A stretch of DNA of 64,000 nucleotides from Adiantum capillus-veneris (lineage: Eukaryota; Streptophyta; Polypodiopsida; Polypodiales; Pteridaceae): the NCBI GenBank assembly GCA_014529385.2, contig CM043949.1, positions 143,857,242 through 143,921,241 of the forward strand. Reading direction: 5' to 3'. A program made the position numbers and the translations under genes. Positions within the stretch are counted from its first letter, which is position 1. The number at the start of each line of letters is the position of its first letter. Of this stretch, positions 45,377-57,054 are shown one piece after another. Under the pieces are notes generated by a model, which did no database searches, had not been told where the DNA came from, and worked only from the letters and a program-made list of their open reading frames with translations.

Positions 45377-46691
45377 CTAGTCAGACGTCTCATCGCGTCC
45401 AAGCGGCGTATCTGTCGGATTCTGCAAAAAAAGACAATAAGACAGCTTTCAATAAGTATAAACATATAACGACATTTATAAAACAATACAAAAAATAAAA
45501 AAGAGTAAACCCTAATACTAACCATGCCGCCGCGAGAACTGAGAATGTCCATCAGGGCGTTTAAGCCCTTCCTGCCTGCGTACTCGCGCTCGTACGGTGT
45601 GGGATCACGTCCTGTCATCGACCACTGTCCAAACATACAAAGATTTCATTATGTTAGAATTAAAAAACTCATAAACCCTAAACTATCGAACATAAAGAGC
45701 AATGTGAAAACACTTACAAAATCCGCCTCAAATGATGCCCATCCACCGCTCCCCAAGTGGTCCGAGCTCCCTGCCTCTACTCGCGCTCTGGCTGCATCCT
45801 TTTGTTGCTTCCACTTGTCGGGATTCTCGCGCGCTGCTTTCCTCGCATTCTTCCAATCTTCTTTGGACAGCCAATCTGGCCTGTTCCACCCATTCTTGAT
45901 TGCTTTTTGCACTTCGAAACGCTTGTGTTTGCAGTATTCGCACATTCGAATCTTCATCAGGTCTTCATTGAAGCACTGATCCCGTGTTGGAACGGGAAAC
46001 TCATCATGAAGTATGCTGATGACTCTCTTTTTTAAATCACTTGGTACTTCACTCCATTTTTTTAGTATGTAGTGTCTAAACAGCTGAGAGCAAAGACCAC
46101 GCATGCGCGAGATCACCTTCTTGCCGTCATCATTCATCATTCACGATGATGCCGCTGCTGAAGTCGATGGAGTAAGACAAGCCCTCTGGCCGGTGACGCG
46201 TGAACCTGGGTGTCCCGGCAGGGGTCTCTAGCGGCGTGTCGATGGGGGTACGGACGTCAGGTGTCTCCACCGGCGTCTGGGCCCCGAAGCGAGCAGTGTC
46301 GAGTGGGGTGGCTCCTGGCGGAGTAGGTAGAGGTGTGTAGCTTCTAGGAACAGTCAGCCGTGCAAAACCTGGCGTAGATGGCGATGCTGTGGCTGGTGTG
46401 GGGGCGGGCAAAGAAGGGGAGGGTAAAGAGCCTCGTCGAACACGAGGCGGTGTGGAGGCATCGGTGGCGGAATCCCCACAACAACCGCCACCACCACCAC
46501 TAGAGAGCCGGTGTCTAGACCAGTGTGAAACTCGTCTCGTCGACGCCGAAGCTTCGGAGCGCGCCGAATGCTCCGAAAGAGAGGGAGATGCGGATGGAGT
46601 AGAACGCGCGATGATGCGCCAGAGCGATGACGCTCCACGTACCACTGTCTCTGCTGCGGTGACAAAGAAGAAAGAAACTCCTCATCATCCA
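45377..46691 (-). pseudogene. TnpA-like gene of CACTA copy II (plant Ptta/En/Spm transposase family)
   Basis: Start near 46691 (MDDEEFLSSLSPQQRQWYVE), then a long Ser/Pro/Thr-rich low-complexity part with VETPDVRTPIDTPLETPAGT repeats, then a conserved block: FRHYILKKWSEVPSDLKKRV, RMCEYCKHKRFEVQKAIKNG and NRPDWLSKEDWKNARKAAR. Splice sites are visible: donor GTAAGT at 45717, acceptor ACAG before 45624, a 102-base exon 45624-45523 (YEREYAGRKGLNALMDIL), donor GTTAGT, acceptor TTTGCAG, and a last exon 45421-45377 ending in TAG, all phase 0. A 4-bp ATGA duplication near 46130 and a frame change near 46620 break the N-terminal half. In En/Spm the TnpA class binds subterminal repeats and brings the ends together. 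Confidence 0.72.
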
Positions 46692-46964
46692 TACCTGCAT
46701 TAAACACACGAATATTTAAACTTAATATTGAATGAATAGAGTAGACAATGACGCAAAGACCATTAAATACAATGATGTAATGACGCATATAAATACGTTG
46801 ACGCAATGAATTGAGTGATAGAAGAGGAAAGTCGAAAACTCAGAATTTTCAATCAAAAGATGTGAGCGCGAGTAGAAAAGAGCATTATACACCATGGAAG
46901 GTACTTAGAGAGCCAGAGCTTTTACAACACGGAGCAAAATTGTTCAAATACAATATTTGTGGCT

Positions 46965-49650
46965 TTAAGAGATCTCTCTCTCATCCTCGCATAACTCAGC
47001 ATAACTTCCTATATCTATATAGAGCTCTCCGTTTAAACACATATCCTCTGTTTCATTTTGTAGCTCCTCTGCATGCACCCCATATAGAGTAGTAGCATCT
47101 TGATGCTCGTCTGGCACCACCGCAGCGGCTTCTGATTGAGCATCTTCTCTGATCTCCTCCATTGATGCCGTTGTGATTGGCACATGGTAGCCTTCATACG
47201 TCCTTGCACTACGAGGGGCTACCTCTATGACGTACCACCAGTTTGATGTAGACTTTGTAGGATGAAATATTACCTGCCAGAGCCACATAACTTACATGAG
47301 AGCTTTCAAGCACATAACTTGTAAAAGGGGGATGTTAACTATTTACATACTTACTTGTTCACAATGCTCGGGTAGTACGAAAGTGTCTCTTAGGTTAGCA
47401 TTGTAGTAGGAAAATGTTTCTCAAACATGCACACAAGCTCCGCAGCATTTAGTTTGGCGAATGGTATGGAGTCTACGTTGATCTCCTTTTGTGAGATCCA
47501 TTGCACCAGCTTTGCAAGTTTGTAGATTGTGTTACGGATGTCGAGAGACAAACATCCCTCAATGGCAACCGGTAAAATAAACTGTAAAGTATGTGCAGCA
47601 ATGATATTAAAGTCCACTATGAACGTACCTGACACATTTTATGCCAATCGTGTGACTTCCAACCGGTAAGCTTTCCTTCTTTAGTAAAACACGTTCGGAG
47701 CGAGTGCATTATGCCAGTGGGGGTCCGCAAAGATCGAATGGTCTCTTTTACTTTGCGTTCTTGGGCTCCTGTGAAAATCCATGGTGCTTTAGGGAGTTTT
47801 ATTGATCCATCAGATGCTGTTTGCGGCCAATATTGCTCCATACGATCCACATTTCTAAGGTCAACTCTCGCTCCCAAAGTATCTTTCTTGCCGGTCAGAT
47901 GGTCCCATAGTAGATTACCCACATTCTTGAATATGTGCATTGGATCGAGCAAGTGATTGATCATGAGTCGGGGCCAGTATGGTAACTCGTACCATAGAGA
48001 TAGTCTCTTCATCCCTGGAGGCAATCCGTCATCGCACATCTCGTTCTGCTCTAACCATGCTTGTGCAGACATCCTTGGTGGCTCTCTTCCCAAAAAGCCG
48101 TCGCGTAACACATGATTCTCTGGAAGATACGCTTGATGACCTTCGTAGATTTGCTTCTTCAGTGAGGGTGCCCTACGTGCATTCAGTCTAGGTCCACATG
48201 TGACACATGCTCTGTATCCTCTTGTTTGAAGCCCTGCATGTATACATATGATAATAGATCAACTATGGGAAAAAACAAGATTTACAGTGTCTGAGTGAGG
48301 AGTGCCAATAGATCACCTGAGCATTCTGTTAGCCCGGGATAGTCATGCATGGTCCACATTAGAATGCCTCTGATCAAAGCATTCCGTCGTCCTGTGTGTC
48401 GGCTCATATCCACCACCTCTATGCCAATCCACAATTGTTGTAGCTCTTCCAATAGTGGACGAAGATACACATCCATATTACCCACTTTATATCGCCCTGG
48501 CACAATCAAACTTAGCCATAGGTGCCCCTTCTTCGTAGTCAACCACGGGGGAATGTTGTAGTTGACGATGACAACGGGCCATACACTGTAAGATGTTGAT
48601 CTTTGATCAAATGGATTTACGCCATCCATAGCCAAGCCTAAGCGCAAATTTCGAGCTTCCCTGGCAAAATCTGACCATGTTCCATCTATATGTTTCCAGG
48701 CTACGCAATCTGCAGGAATTCGTAGCACACCATCCGAAGATTTATTCTCCTCATGCCATGATGCTAGGGCGGCCATGGACTTACATTTGAAGAAATGCTT
48801 GATGCGAGGAAGCAGAGGGAAATGTCGCAAAACTTGGAATGTCGGAATCACATTTCGGACACTTCTCCATGTCTATGTATTCCCCTCTGAAAAGAATGCA
48901 GTCATTAGGACAAGCGTGGATAGAATTGTAATCCATCCCCAAGTTTCGCAAAATCTTTCTTGCTTCATCTCGGGAATCTGGCATCACATTGTCAACTGGT
49001 AGTATGTGCTCTTTCAGCAATCTACACAACATAAAAATATGATACAGTCGTGTAAAAATCTATCAGATCATTATACATTTAGAGGTTTATTAAAGTAAAC
49101 TAATTGTAATAGATCACCTGAAAAGCGCTGTGACGCTAGTGTCACTCCATCCAAACTTTGCCTGCATGTTGAGAAGAACCAGGAGTGCTTTCAATCTAGA
49201 CATACGTGCTCCATTATACAATGGCGTATCGGCTTCACTTTTTATATCATCATAGATAAGCCTTTCTGAATCCATGATCGTCTCGATCATTTCATCAATC
49301 TTGGGCTCAAACATTGCCTCGTTGGGAATGTGCTCTACATGATCATCCCCCGAGCTGTTAGAGGCTACATCTTGTGGCCTCACATATGCTGCTTGACCAA
49401 AGCGCCTGCGAGCACGTCTATTGGGTTGCAAGATTGCTGCTTGTTGGCCAGCGTCAGAGTCCGACGAGTTATAATTGGCAACAACTCGATCTATAATAGA
49501 TGGATCGAACTCGCCAAATTCGCGAACGTGCTGCAAAGAAACACGTCTTGTCCATCGCAGAGCATGCTTGCATTGATTACAAGGACATAAGACCCTCGTT
49601 GAGAGATAGGTGTTTCGGTTGGACGGTCCCACATCCTCGTCACTACTCAT
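46965..49650 (-). pseudogene. CACTA TnpD-type transposase, copy II
   Basis: Exon 1 (49650-49118): MSSDEDVGPSN, CPCNQCKHA, acidic middle. The intron 49117-49022 keeps frame. Exon 2: RLLKEHILPVDNVMPDSRDE, IHACPNDCILFRGEYID and CPKC, then a frameshift at about 48850, then VLRHFPLLPRIKHFFKCKSM, LRLGLAMDGVNPF, VVIVNYNIPPWL and LSLIVPGRYKVGNMDVYLRP. About 48230-47617: YRACVTCGPR, LLDPMHIFKNVGNLLWDHL, LPKAPWIF and the conserved TGWKSHDWHKM. 47600-47390: the beginning of a DUF4218-like part (ILPVAIEGCLSLDIRNTIY). 47288-46965: a C-terminal part with QVIFHPTKSTSNWWYVIE. Most of the DUF4218 core (the HLLVH...RW stretch seen in family 2) is absent, a second reason to think it inactive. Core enzyme of cut-and-paste transposition. 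Confidence 0.88.
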
Positions 49651-49712
49651 AATGAGGATAAAAAACTTATAACCTAGACAACAAATTTAATATTCTATTG
49701 GCATTCTTTGTC

Positions 49713-49716
<4 letters not shown>

Positions 49717-49760
<44 letters not shown>
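49717..49760. repeat. (CT)n microsatellite upstream of the transposase
   Basis: Complement of the longer GA tract at 24230-24331 in CACTA copy I. Confidence 0.95.
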
Positions 49761-49762
<2 letters not shown>

Positions 49763-50360
49763 ACCTCACATTCTCTAGTCATGTCCAATCCCCGCACACC
49801 TCGGTCTAGAGGTACACGGAGATCAGAACCACCAGGTTATAATCTCGTCTTTATTGGTCAATACCTATATTTGTGGGTACAAGAAATCTACACACCCACG
49901 TCTACATGATACTGCATGTAGTGGACAAAACCCCTTTGCCTCTTCTCTAGCTGTAGCACTTCACAGCATCTTAACATCTTTTCATAGTAGATCTTTTCAC
50001 TGTTCGTCTAACTCTAAACCCTAAACCGTAACTAATTCTTGCGTGGACTCGATCTAACGTAAATAAGCGTAAATCTAAATAAACGTAAATCTAACTAAAA
50101 ATAAACCTAAATCTAATTTAACGTAAGTCTACATCTAACCTAATCTTTAACGTCTTTTGGGATAGTTTCCTACGACGTTAAAACTCTCTTCTTCTTGTGT
50201 GTGTGTGTGTGTGTGTGTGGGTAAACCTAAATAAACCTAAGTCTAATCTAATATAACATAAATCTAAATCTAACGTAAATTATGTTATATTAAAAACAAA
50301 GAACTAAACTAACAGGGATTATAAGAACCTTAAAACTGATTCAACACATAATTTTTCACA

Positions 50361-50715
50361 TAACTCGGCAAGAGTTGGCATTCTCAAAGATGTGAGAGTT
50401 AACTTCCGGCGGTGACGCTGCCTCATCTCCATCCACATCTGACGACAGCAGTTGGCCCTTTAGACCGTTCTTGCTCTTGTTACTAACTTTGAAGTTGCTG
50501 TTGAATGACTAGAGGTTGTCTAGATGGTCATTGTGTCGGGGATGTAGTGACTCTTGCCGCCCTGAAGATCCACCTTCTTCCCTATCTTCTGAAGACATTT
50601 CACCAGTACTTTTGGATCGACGGAGCCCACCATGAGTGAAGGCAGCAATACCTATATTCCATTGAGGGCTTTCTTCACCCGCTTCATGCAGGCATCGCGG
50701 TCTATGGAGACCTAA
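50361..50715 (-). pseudogene. captured HIPP gene relic, copy II
   Basis: Reverse-complement counterpart of 23274-23627. Readable blocks: CMKRVKKALNGI after a degraded CDAC, then the VDPKVLVKCLQKIGKKVDL region ending near 50520, and the C-terminal tail ending NSCRVM with its stop (about 50358-50400). It lacks six bases near the C-terminus relative to copy I, which keeps the frame, and has one base fewer around the first stop. The CaaX box is intact in both copies. Same strand as the element's transposase genes, upstream of them. Confidence 0.8.
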
Positions 50716-51319
50716 ATCTAATCTAATATAACGTAAATCTAAATCTAGCGTAAATAAACGTAAATCTAGTTAAAAATAAACCTAAATCTAATTTAATGTA
50801 AGTCTACATATAACCTAATCTTTAACGCCTTTTAAGATAGTTTCCTACGACGTTATAACTCTCTTCTTCTTGTGTGTGTGCGCGTGTGTGGTTGTGTGTG
50901 TGCGCGTGTGTGGATGTGTGTGCCAATAAAAAGAGATAAATGGTATAACCTTTCTATCACCCATGCCAAGTATGATAGATTGATTATGCCATTTCCCTCT
51001 TGAATAATAGGTCTTGAGTTCAACTCCTCGTCGGCTAGATCTTTAGGTCTTTTAATTTTAATTAGTTTCCTACGACGTTAAATTAGTTTCTCTCTCTTTC
51101 TCTCTCAATGTGTGTGCGTTTTTTTGGATCGTATGCATGTTTTCTCTCTCTTTTCCTCTCTCAATGTGTGCGTTTTTTGTTTATGCATGTTCTCTCTCTC
51201 TTTTCCTCTCTCAATGCGTGCGTTTTTTGTTTATGCATGCTCTCTCTCTCTTTTCCTCTCTCAATGTGTGTGTGCATTCTTTGTTTATGTATGTGTGTGT
51301 GCGTTTTTGTTTATGTTTG

Positions 51320-51540
51320 TACTCTCTCTCTCTCTCTCATTCCAAAACACTATGTGTGTGTGTGTATGTGTGTGTGTGAGAGAGAGAGAGAGAGGGAGAG
51401 AGAAAGAGGGGAAGGGAACATCAGAATGAGGAGAGGGAAGGAGCATACCTGGCTCTCCTTCCTCTCCTCATGTGTGTGTGTGTGTGTGTGTGTGTGTGGA
51501 GAAGAAAAAGAGAGAGAAAGAGAGAGAGAGAGAGGGAGAG
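51320..51540. repeat. cluster of CT, GT and GA microsatellites
   Basis: Counterpart of 22432-22677 in CACTA copy I with different tract lengths. Confidence 0.9.
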
Positions 51541-51584
51541 GGAGAGCGTTACCTGCTCCTTCCTTGAGGGCGCCGAAAAACTCA

Positions 51585-51755
51585 GATCTCAGATCTGAGT
51601 TTTTGGGCGCGCTTGGTTATTTTTTTAGCCCAGCCGGCGTCGCTATGAGCGTCGCAAATTTCTTTGTAAATTTGCGACGCTCATAGCGACGCCGGGATAT
51701 TTTTTTTTGAGCGTCGCTGTGTGAGCGTCGCTAATATGAATAGCCTCTTGTAGTG
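51585..51755 (-). repeat. subterminal repeats, hairpin and TIR, right end of CACTA copy II
   Basis: The motif family GCGACGCTC/GAGCGTCGC recurs; a perfect inverted repeat has 28-bp arms (51634-51661 and 51668-51695) around a 6-base loop CTTTGT. A palindromic CTCAGATCTCAGATCTGAG lies at about 51581-51599. The element ends CCTCTTGTAGTG. Confidence 0.9.
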
Positions 51756-52399
51756 ATACCAGTAAAATTGCTAGGAGACGGCAAGGAACAACACATGAAG
51801 AGTATATAAAAAGCCATATTTCATACTTACCCAAGGAGCGCATCGACACTTGCATTGCTCCAGCTGAATTTCACTTGCAAGTTGAGAACTTCCAACAATG
51901 CCCAAAGCACCGAATAATGTGCCTGTCATAAAGAGATGTTCCGATACTCGGCATGAATCTATCCTATGTTGTTGCTACACATTGAGTGCAGGGCTGACAG
52001 TCCTCCTCGCACACGTCGCACTCACTCATCACACATGTCAAACATGTGCTCATCCTCTACCTCAAAGTGCAACTGAGATGCCATAGGAGTTGTGGATGTA
52101 GAGCCAACGGGAGGATCACCATGCTGTGCACCCAAATCGTCTAGTAGCTCTTGCCTCTGTCGTTAGGCCTTGTGCACCGATGCACCACCACCAAACACAG
52201 ACCAATGGGGCTTTTTCAAGGATGCGAAAGCCCTTCGTTCTCCACGTGCTCCAATGCAACGCGCCTCAAGCGAGGGATTGCCCTTTTGCACTTGGTGTAA
52301 GGACAAGGGAGTTTTTCCTTGAGCCATCGATCATGCTCACGGCCTCCAGAGGGGGCCACGATAATCACAGTCAATGTCCTACACACGCGATAAATTTTT

Positions 52400-53179
52400 T
52401 ATTTAGTCATGTGCCTTTTTAAAAAAATAAAATAGAGAACGTTTTAAATTCTAATAAAAATAATACTGAACTTAAATTCAAAGAGAATAAACAACCATGA
52501 GTGCTAAAAGATAAATTAAATAAAAGTAGACTTAGAAAATGCAAATAGTAAACATCTAAAAGTACTACAAAATAAAATATTTATAAAAAATTAAAAATCT
52601 TCATAAAAAAACTCAAAAGGCTAAGAAATGAAATAATTGATATCTAAGGGTAGAAGGGGTGGTTTGTACCCCTCCCCCCCCTCCTCCCCTGCAACCTTGG
52701 ATACATTTGTATCCATTTGAAATGAATTATCGCGGAATAGTGGCAGTAATAGGCACGGTAATAGAAGCAAGAATAGGCGTGATAATATCCGCAATAATTC
52801 ATGGCACCTAAAATAGAGGAGGAGGGGAGAGTATGCTGCATTTTGACTGCATACCCTGCCCTCCTTCCTCTCCGCCATCTCTACATCTCAAGCTCCCCCC
52901 CCCCCCCCTCTTCACCTCCCACACCACTCCTCCCTCTCTCCCTCCTCCCTCTCTCCCTACTCCATCTCTCCTTACTCCATCTTAAACACAACAACAACAC
53001 ATACACACACACGCATGTTCGGGCACTCCTCGAAGGGGTTTTTTGCGCTCGTCATTGGAAGCTCAACCTAACCAGAAACCGTGCTACAACCAAAGGTATT
53101 CACAAAACAGTGCCCCCCCCCCCTTCTTTCCCTATTGTTTTCTACTCCACAAACACACACATAGGAACACGCACGCACA

Positions 53180-53234
<55 letters not shown>

Positions 53235-53461
53235 ACATGCATAAACTCTAAAAATTGATGCGAAAGATAGAGATATCATGACATACCTCGTTCATTTGAA
53301 AAATGGTTGCGTGGTTGAAATGTCTCTTCGTGCATGGCAATCAATATCTGCTTGTTTGCAAATGTTAGATTTTTTAGGGTATCTCTGTGTTAGATTTGTT
53401 AGATTTGTTAGAGAGAGAGAGAGAGAGGAAGAGATAGGGAGAAATATATAGATCGATAGAT

Positions 53462-53521
<60 letters not shown>
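52400..53521. other. copy B inter-gene region, low-complexity rich
   Basis: Counterpart of 29461-30540. Poly-C at about 52892-52906, CT-rich stretch, (CA)n at 53168-53232 (about 65 bases, far longer than in copy A), and (GA)n at 53410-53521 up to the gypsy-2 boundary. No protein recognised. Confidence 0.7.
53168..53232. repeat. (CA)n microsatellite
   Basis: About 65 bases of CA. Confidence 0.95.
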
Positions 53522-53522
<1 letters not shown>

Positions 53523-54637
53523 GTCACAGGAACCGAATAATAGAGATAGACAGCAAAAGGTAGAGAAAGAGATCTTTGTATTGATGAATCTTTGCAAACT
53601 TTTGATACAACAGAGGAGCAATTGAATATAGGCGCACTCTGTTGTACGGAGCGCGAACCTCATGACCACACCCCCGAGCTTCACTCCGCTTGCATGCAGC
53701 TTCTCACTCGCACTCGCACTCGCAGAAGAGGAGATCTGTGAATGATCCCCAAACGCACCACCCGTCGTGCTTTTATCCTTCTTTTCCTCGAAAAGCCTGC
53801 ACGATTTTTGCACCAAGTATACCTACGAGAATAATATAAGAATGTGATCGCTAAGCGATCCGTGAATGTTATATTTTTATCATGAAACTTTGCACAGATC
53901 CTATTTCACACACTGATTTCTCCATCGCCTACAAGATAGCCAAAAGAACATACTTGTGCAACCAATTCAACATGATAATCAAAGTAAAAAAACATAATTA
54001 TATACCTTCATAATCTCAATTGCAATACTCTACCATGAAGAAACAATCCACTTCTTGGTTGATAGCAAGGAGAGCCGTATGATGTTGTATGTCTGTCTGT
54101 CCCTGTGTATACTACACTGCTGCTGCCTTCTGTTTGTTTTGATCATAACTTTTACAAACAAACTTAGAACAGAGCAATCCAGGTACTCAAAACGACAGGA
54201 AGAGGTCTGTTCTACAAAGCCACACGGACAGAATTGCAAAAAACGTCTCTGTTTGGCTAAAAACGCAACTTTTAGGTCGCAACTCTTAAAACCTCTATTT
54301 TTGGGTCTCCACTACTTTTACAACTTATTTTAAACCTATCCATGCATTTTAAGCTAAAACACATAAATATAAAACATTGATATTAATAAAAATCTCAATT
54401 TTACTGTTCATAGACAGTCTACAGACTATCTGTTATTCATTAATCTTTATCTAATACGTTTTTTTCTTAGTGTATTATTTAAAAAAAGAATATATGTTCT
54501 CTCTTAATATCTCAAACTCATTCATATAAGCTCTATTTAGTAGACTATTCAACAATTTTTCAAATCGTGTTAAACGAACAATATGCCCTACTACATTCTT
54601 CTCGACTTTAAGAACTTCAAAAATTAGTCCTATTACA
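53522..54637 (-). repeat. gypsy-2 left LTR, minus orientation
   Basis: Outer edge AGTCACAGG (terminal T of TG changed), inner edge CCTATTACA. It contains a short hexamer array CACTCG at about 53705-53725. Inverted partner of 57055-58200. Confidence 0.88.
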
Positions 54638-55043
54638 TTCTCCCCTTATCAAAATTAACTCTGTCTCAGAGTTGGAAAGAGAGAAAAATTCTCTTTGCAA
54701 AACACTAAGATCAACCCATGATGCATCCTCTACTGGATAGTTCTGCCACTTAACTAAAACTTCCACAATGTCTCTATTTCTTAGATGTTTAACACGCCTA
54801 TCTAGCACTAAGTCTGGTTCTACAGTCAATGTTCCGTCATCTTTCAACTTAGAGTTGTCATGTAGAACATGATGCACATTACGAATATACTTCTTTTAAT
54901 AAACTCACATGAATTACAGGATGCACTTTAACATGAGAAGGAAATTCTGATTTGTAATCTAATGAATCAATGCGCTTCAAAATTTTAAATGGCCCAACAA
55001 ATCGTGCAGACAATCTTCTATCTGTTCCAAGAACCAAATGAGA
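54617..55043 (-). pseudogene. gypsy-2 left arm: integrase C-terminus and chromodomain-like tail
   Basis: 55070-54879 reads SHLVLGTDRRLSARFVGPFK and KVHPVIHVSLLK; 54877-54617 reads EPDLVLDRRVKHLRNRDIVE and VLVKWQNYPVEDASWVDLSV. One frameshift between them near 54878. A clean chromodomain-like end followed by the polypurine tract (54638-54650). Confidence 0.85.
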
Positions 55044-55064
55044 CTTCTCAAGAATTGACCAAAT

Positions 55065-56977
55065 GAGCAAGTCCTTTGACCGAATTGACCAAGAAAGACA
55101 AGGTTTTTGTGTGGACTTATACCTGTGAGACTGCTTTTGAGACCTTGAAGGCTAAAATAGTGGAAAATTGTGTTTTAAAAGTTCCTGACGTGGGCAGACC
55201 ATTTGTTGTGTCATGTGACACTAGTGGTGTACAACTAGGTTGTGTTTTGACACAAGAAGGAAGAGTGGTTACATATGAGTCTAGGAAATTAAGACGAAAT
55301 GAATTGAACTATGCAACACATGATCTAGAATTGCTTGCTGTTGTTTATGCATTGAAACATTGGCGTCCTCTTTTGTTGGGTGTCAAATTCAAATTGTGTA
55401 CTGATCATCAAATTTTGAAGTATATTTTCACTCAGCCATTGTTAAACAACAGACAAAGGAGATGGATTGAATTGCTGGCTGAGTATGATTTTGATTTGAA
55501 GTATTTGTGTGGAAAAGAAAATAAAGTTGCAGATGCATTGAGTCGTAGGACCATGTGTAATTTGTTGACTGTTGTGCGATCCAATTTGATTGATGAGATA
55601 CATGCCGAAGTTGAAAATAATTCCTTTTATATGCCTATTTTGAAATTCTTGCGTGAGAATATTGGTGAGATGTATGAGAACAAACATCACTTGTATAAGG
55701 GAAATATGTATTATTATGACCGCTTCTGTATTCCTGCAAATTCTGTTTTTAAGAGTCAAATTCTGCATGAGTGTCATAATTCACCTTTTCCTTGTCATCC
55801 TGGATTGAATAAGACATACGAAAAGATTAAAAGTTCATTCTTTTGGCCGCGTATGAAATTGGATGTTAAGAATTATGTGCGTGAGTGCTTTCAATGTCAA
55901 CAAGTTAAGATTGAACATAAGAGGATGGCTGGTGACCTTCAACTCTTAGACATTCCTTTACAGAAGTGGGAGTCTATATCCATGGACTTTATCATTAGAC
56001 TTCCTACTACTTGTGGAGGGTATGACTCGATCTTTGTGGTGGTAGATAGACTCACAAAACAAGCTCACTTTTTTCCAGTAAAAGTAACTGATACTGCATT
56101 GACCATTACACGCTTTTTCGTGAAAGAGATATTTCGTTTGCATGGCATGCCCAAGAGCATAGTGTCTGATAGAGATTCTAAGTTCACTTCTCATTTCTAG
56201 AGAGCGACTTTTGACTCTATAGGTATCCAGTTACGCATGTCTACTGCTTTCCATCCTCAAACAGATGGGAAAACGGAGAGAGTGAATCGTATTTTAGAAG
56301 ATATGTTACGAATGTATGTCAAGGAAAACCAATCTAATTGGAATGAATATCTGCCTTTGGTTGAATTTACATATAACAGTTCATATCATTCATCTATTAG
56401 GATGACTCCGTTTGAGGCAATTTATGGCTACAACTGTTCCACACGTATTAGTTTGCTTAACTCGAGGAATAAGGTAGAACTGTCACGTGAGATGCTTGAG
56501 AAAATGGATAACGAGTTGGCCAAAATTAGGGGGAATATTACAGAAGCTCAAAAGAGACACAAATTGTATTATGACAAGAAACATTGGGTTGTGGAGTATG
56601 AAACTGGTGATATGGTTTTCTTAAAGGTCATTTCTGAAAAGTCTCATTTGATTCTTGGAAAGGATAGAAGATTGTCTCCAGGATTTGCTGGGCCATTTAA
56701 AATTTTGAAGCGCATTGGTTCATTAGCTTACAAATTAGAATTGCCTTCTCATGTTAAAGTGCGTCCTGTATTTCATGTGAGTTTATTGAAAAAGTATATT
56801 CGTAATGTGCATCATGTTTTACAGGACAACTCTAAGTTGAAAGATGACGGACCATTGACTGTAGAACCAGACTTAGTGCTAGATAGGCGTGTTAAACATC
56901 TGAGAAATAGAGACATTGTAAAAGTTTTGGTTAAGTTGCAGAACTATCCAGTAGCTAGAGGATGCATCATGGGTTGA
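55065..56977 (+). pseudogene. gypsy-2 right arm: RNase H, integrase, chromodomain-like tail
   Basis: 55076-56200 (374 residues): RNase H with VSCDTSGVQLGCVL, THDLELLAVVYALKHW, CTDHQILKYIF and [10 protein letters not shown]; integrase zinc region [18 protein letters not shown]...CFQCQQVK; core aspartates in SMDFIIRLP and [12 protein letters not shown] at 56198-56200 stops it where a tryptophan codon is expected. 56237-56977 continues with AFHPQTDGKTERVNRILEDM (catalytic glutamate), GPFKILKRIGSLAYKLELP and EPDLVLDRRVKHLRNRDIVK, then a frameshift near 56950 inside the chromodomain. RT is absent: the arm begins in the RT-RNase H connection. Confidence 0.9.
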
Positions 56978-57054
56978 TCTTAGTGTTTTGCAAAGAGAAT
57001 TTTCCTCACTTTCGACCAACTCTGAGGACAGAGTTAATTTTGATAAGGGGAGAA

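Larger units (their letters stand above)
44815..51755 (-). mobile_element. CACTA (En/Spm) element copy II, both ends present
   Basis: 6941 bp. Ends CACTACAAGAGG (44815-44826) and CCTCTTGTAGTG (51744-51755), flanked by the 3-bp duplication ATA (44812-44814 and 51756-51758). The unoccupied target is readable in copy A, where AAACCGCATACCAGTAG (about 28788-28804) has a single ATA. Both genes are on the minus strand, TnpD-like (49650-46965) then TnpA-like (46691-45377), as in maize En/Spm. Subterminal repeat arrays at each end, a perfect 28-bp-arm hairpin at the right end and a captured HIPP relic complete it. Transposase frameshifts suggest it now moves only if helped. Confidence 0.95.
44664..52400 (-). 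pseudogene. CACTA family-2 TnpD, copy B: N-terminal part split by CACTA copy II
   Basis: 44664-44814 equals the exon around 28652-28798 and 51756-52400 equals about 28799-29460, so the gene is interrupted by the 6.9-kb element between ATA duplications. Only the transposase-associated N-terminal part and the start of the core are present. It also carries a deletion of about 40 bases near 52210 relative to copy A. Confidence 0.75.
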
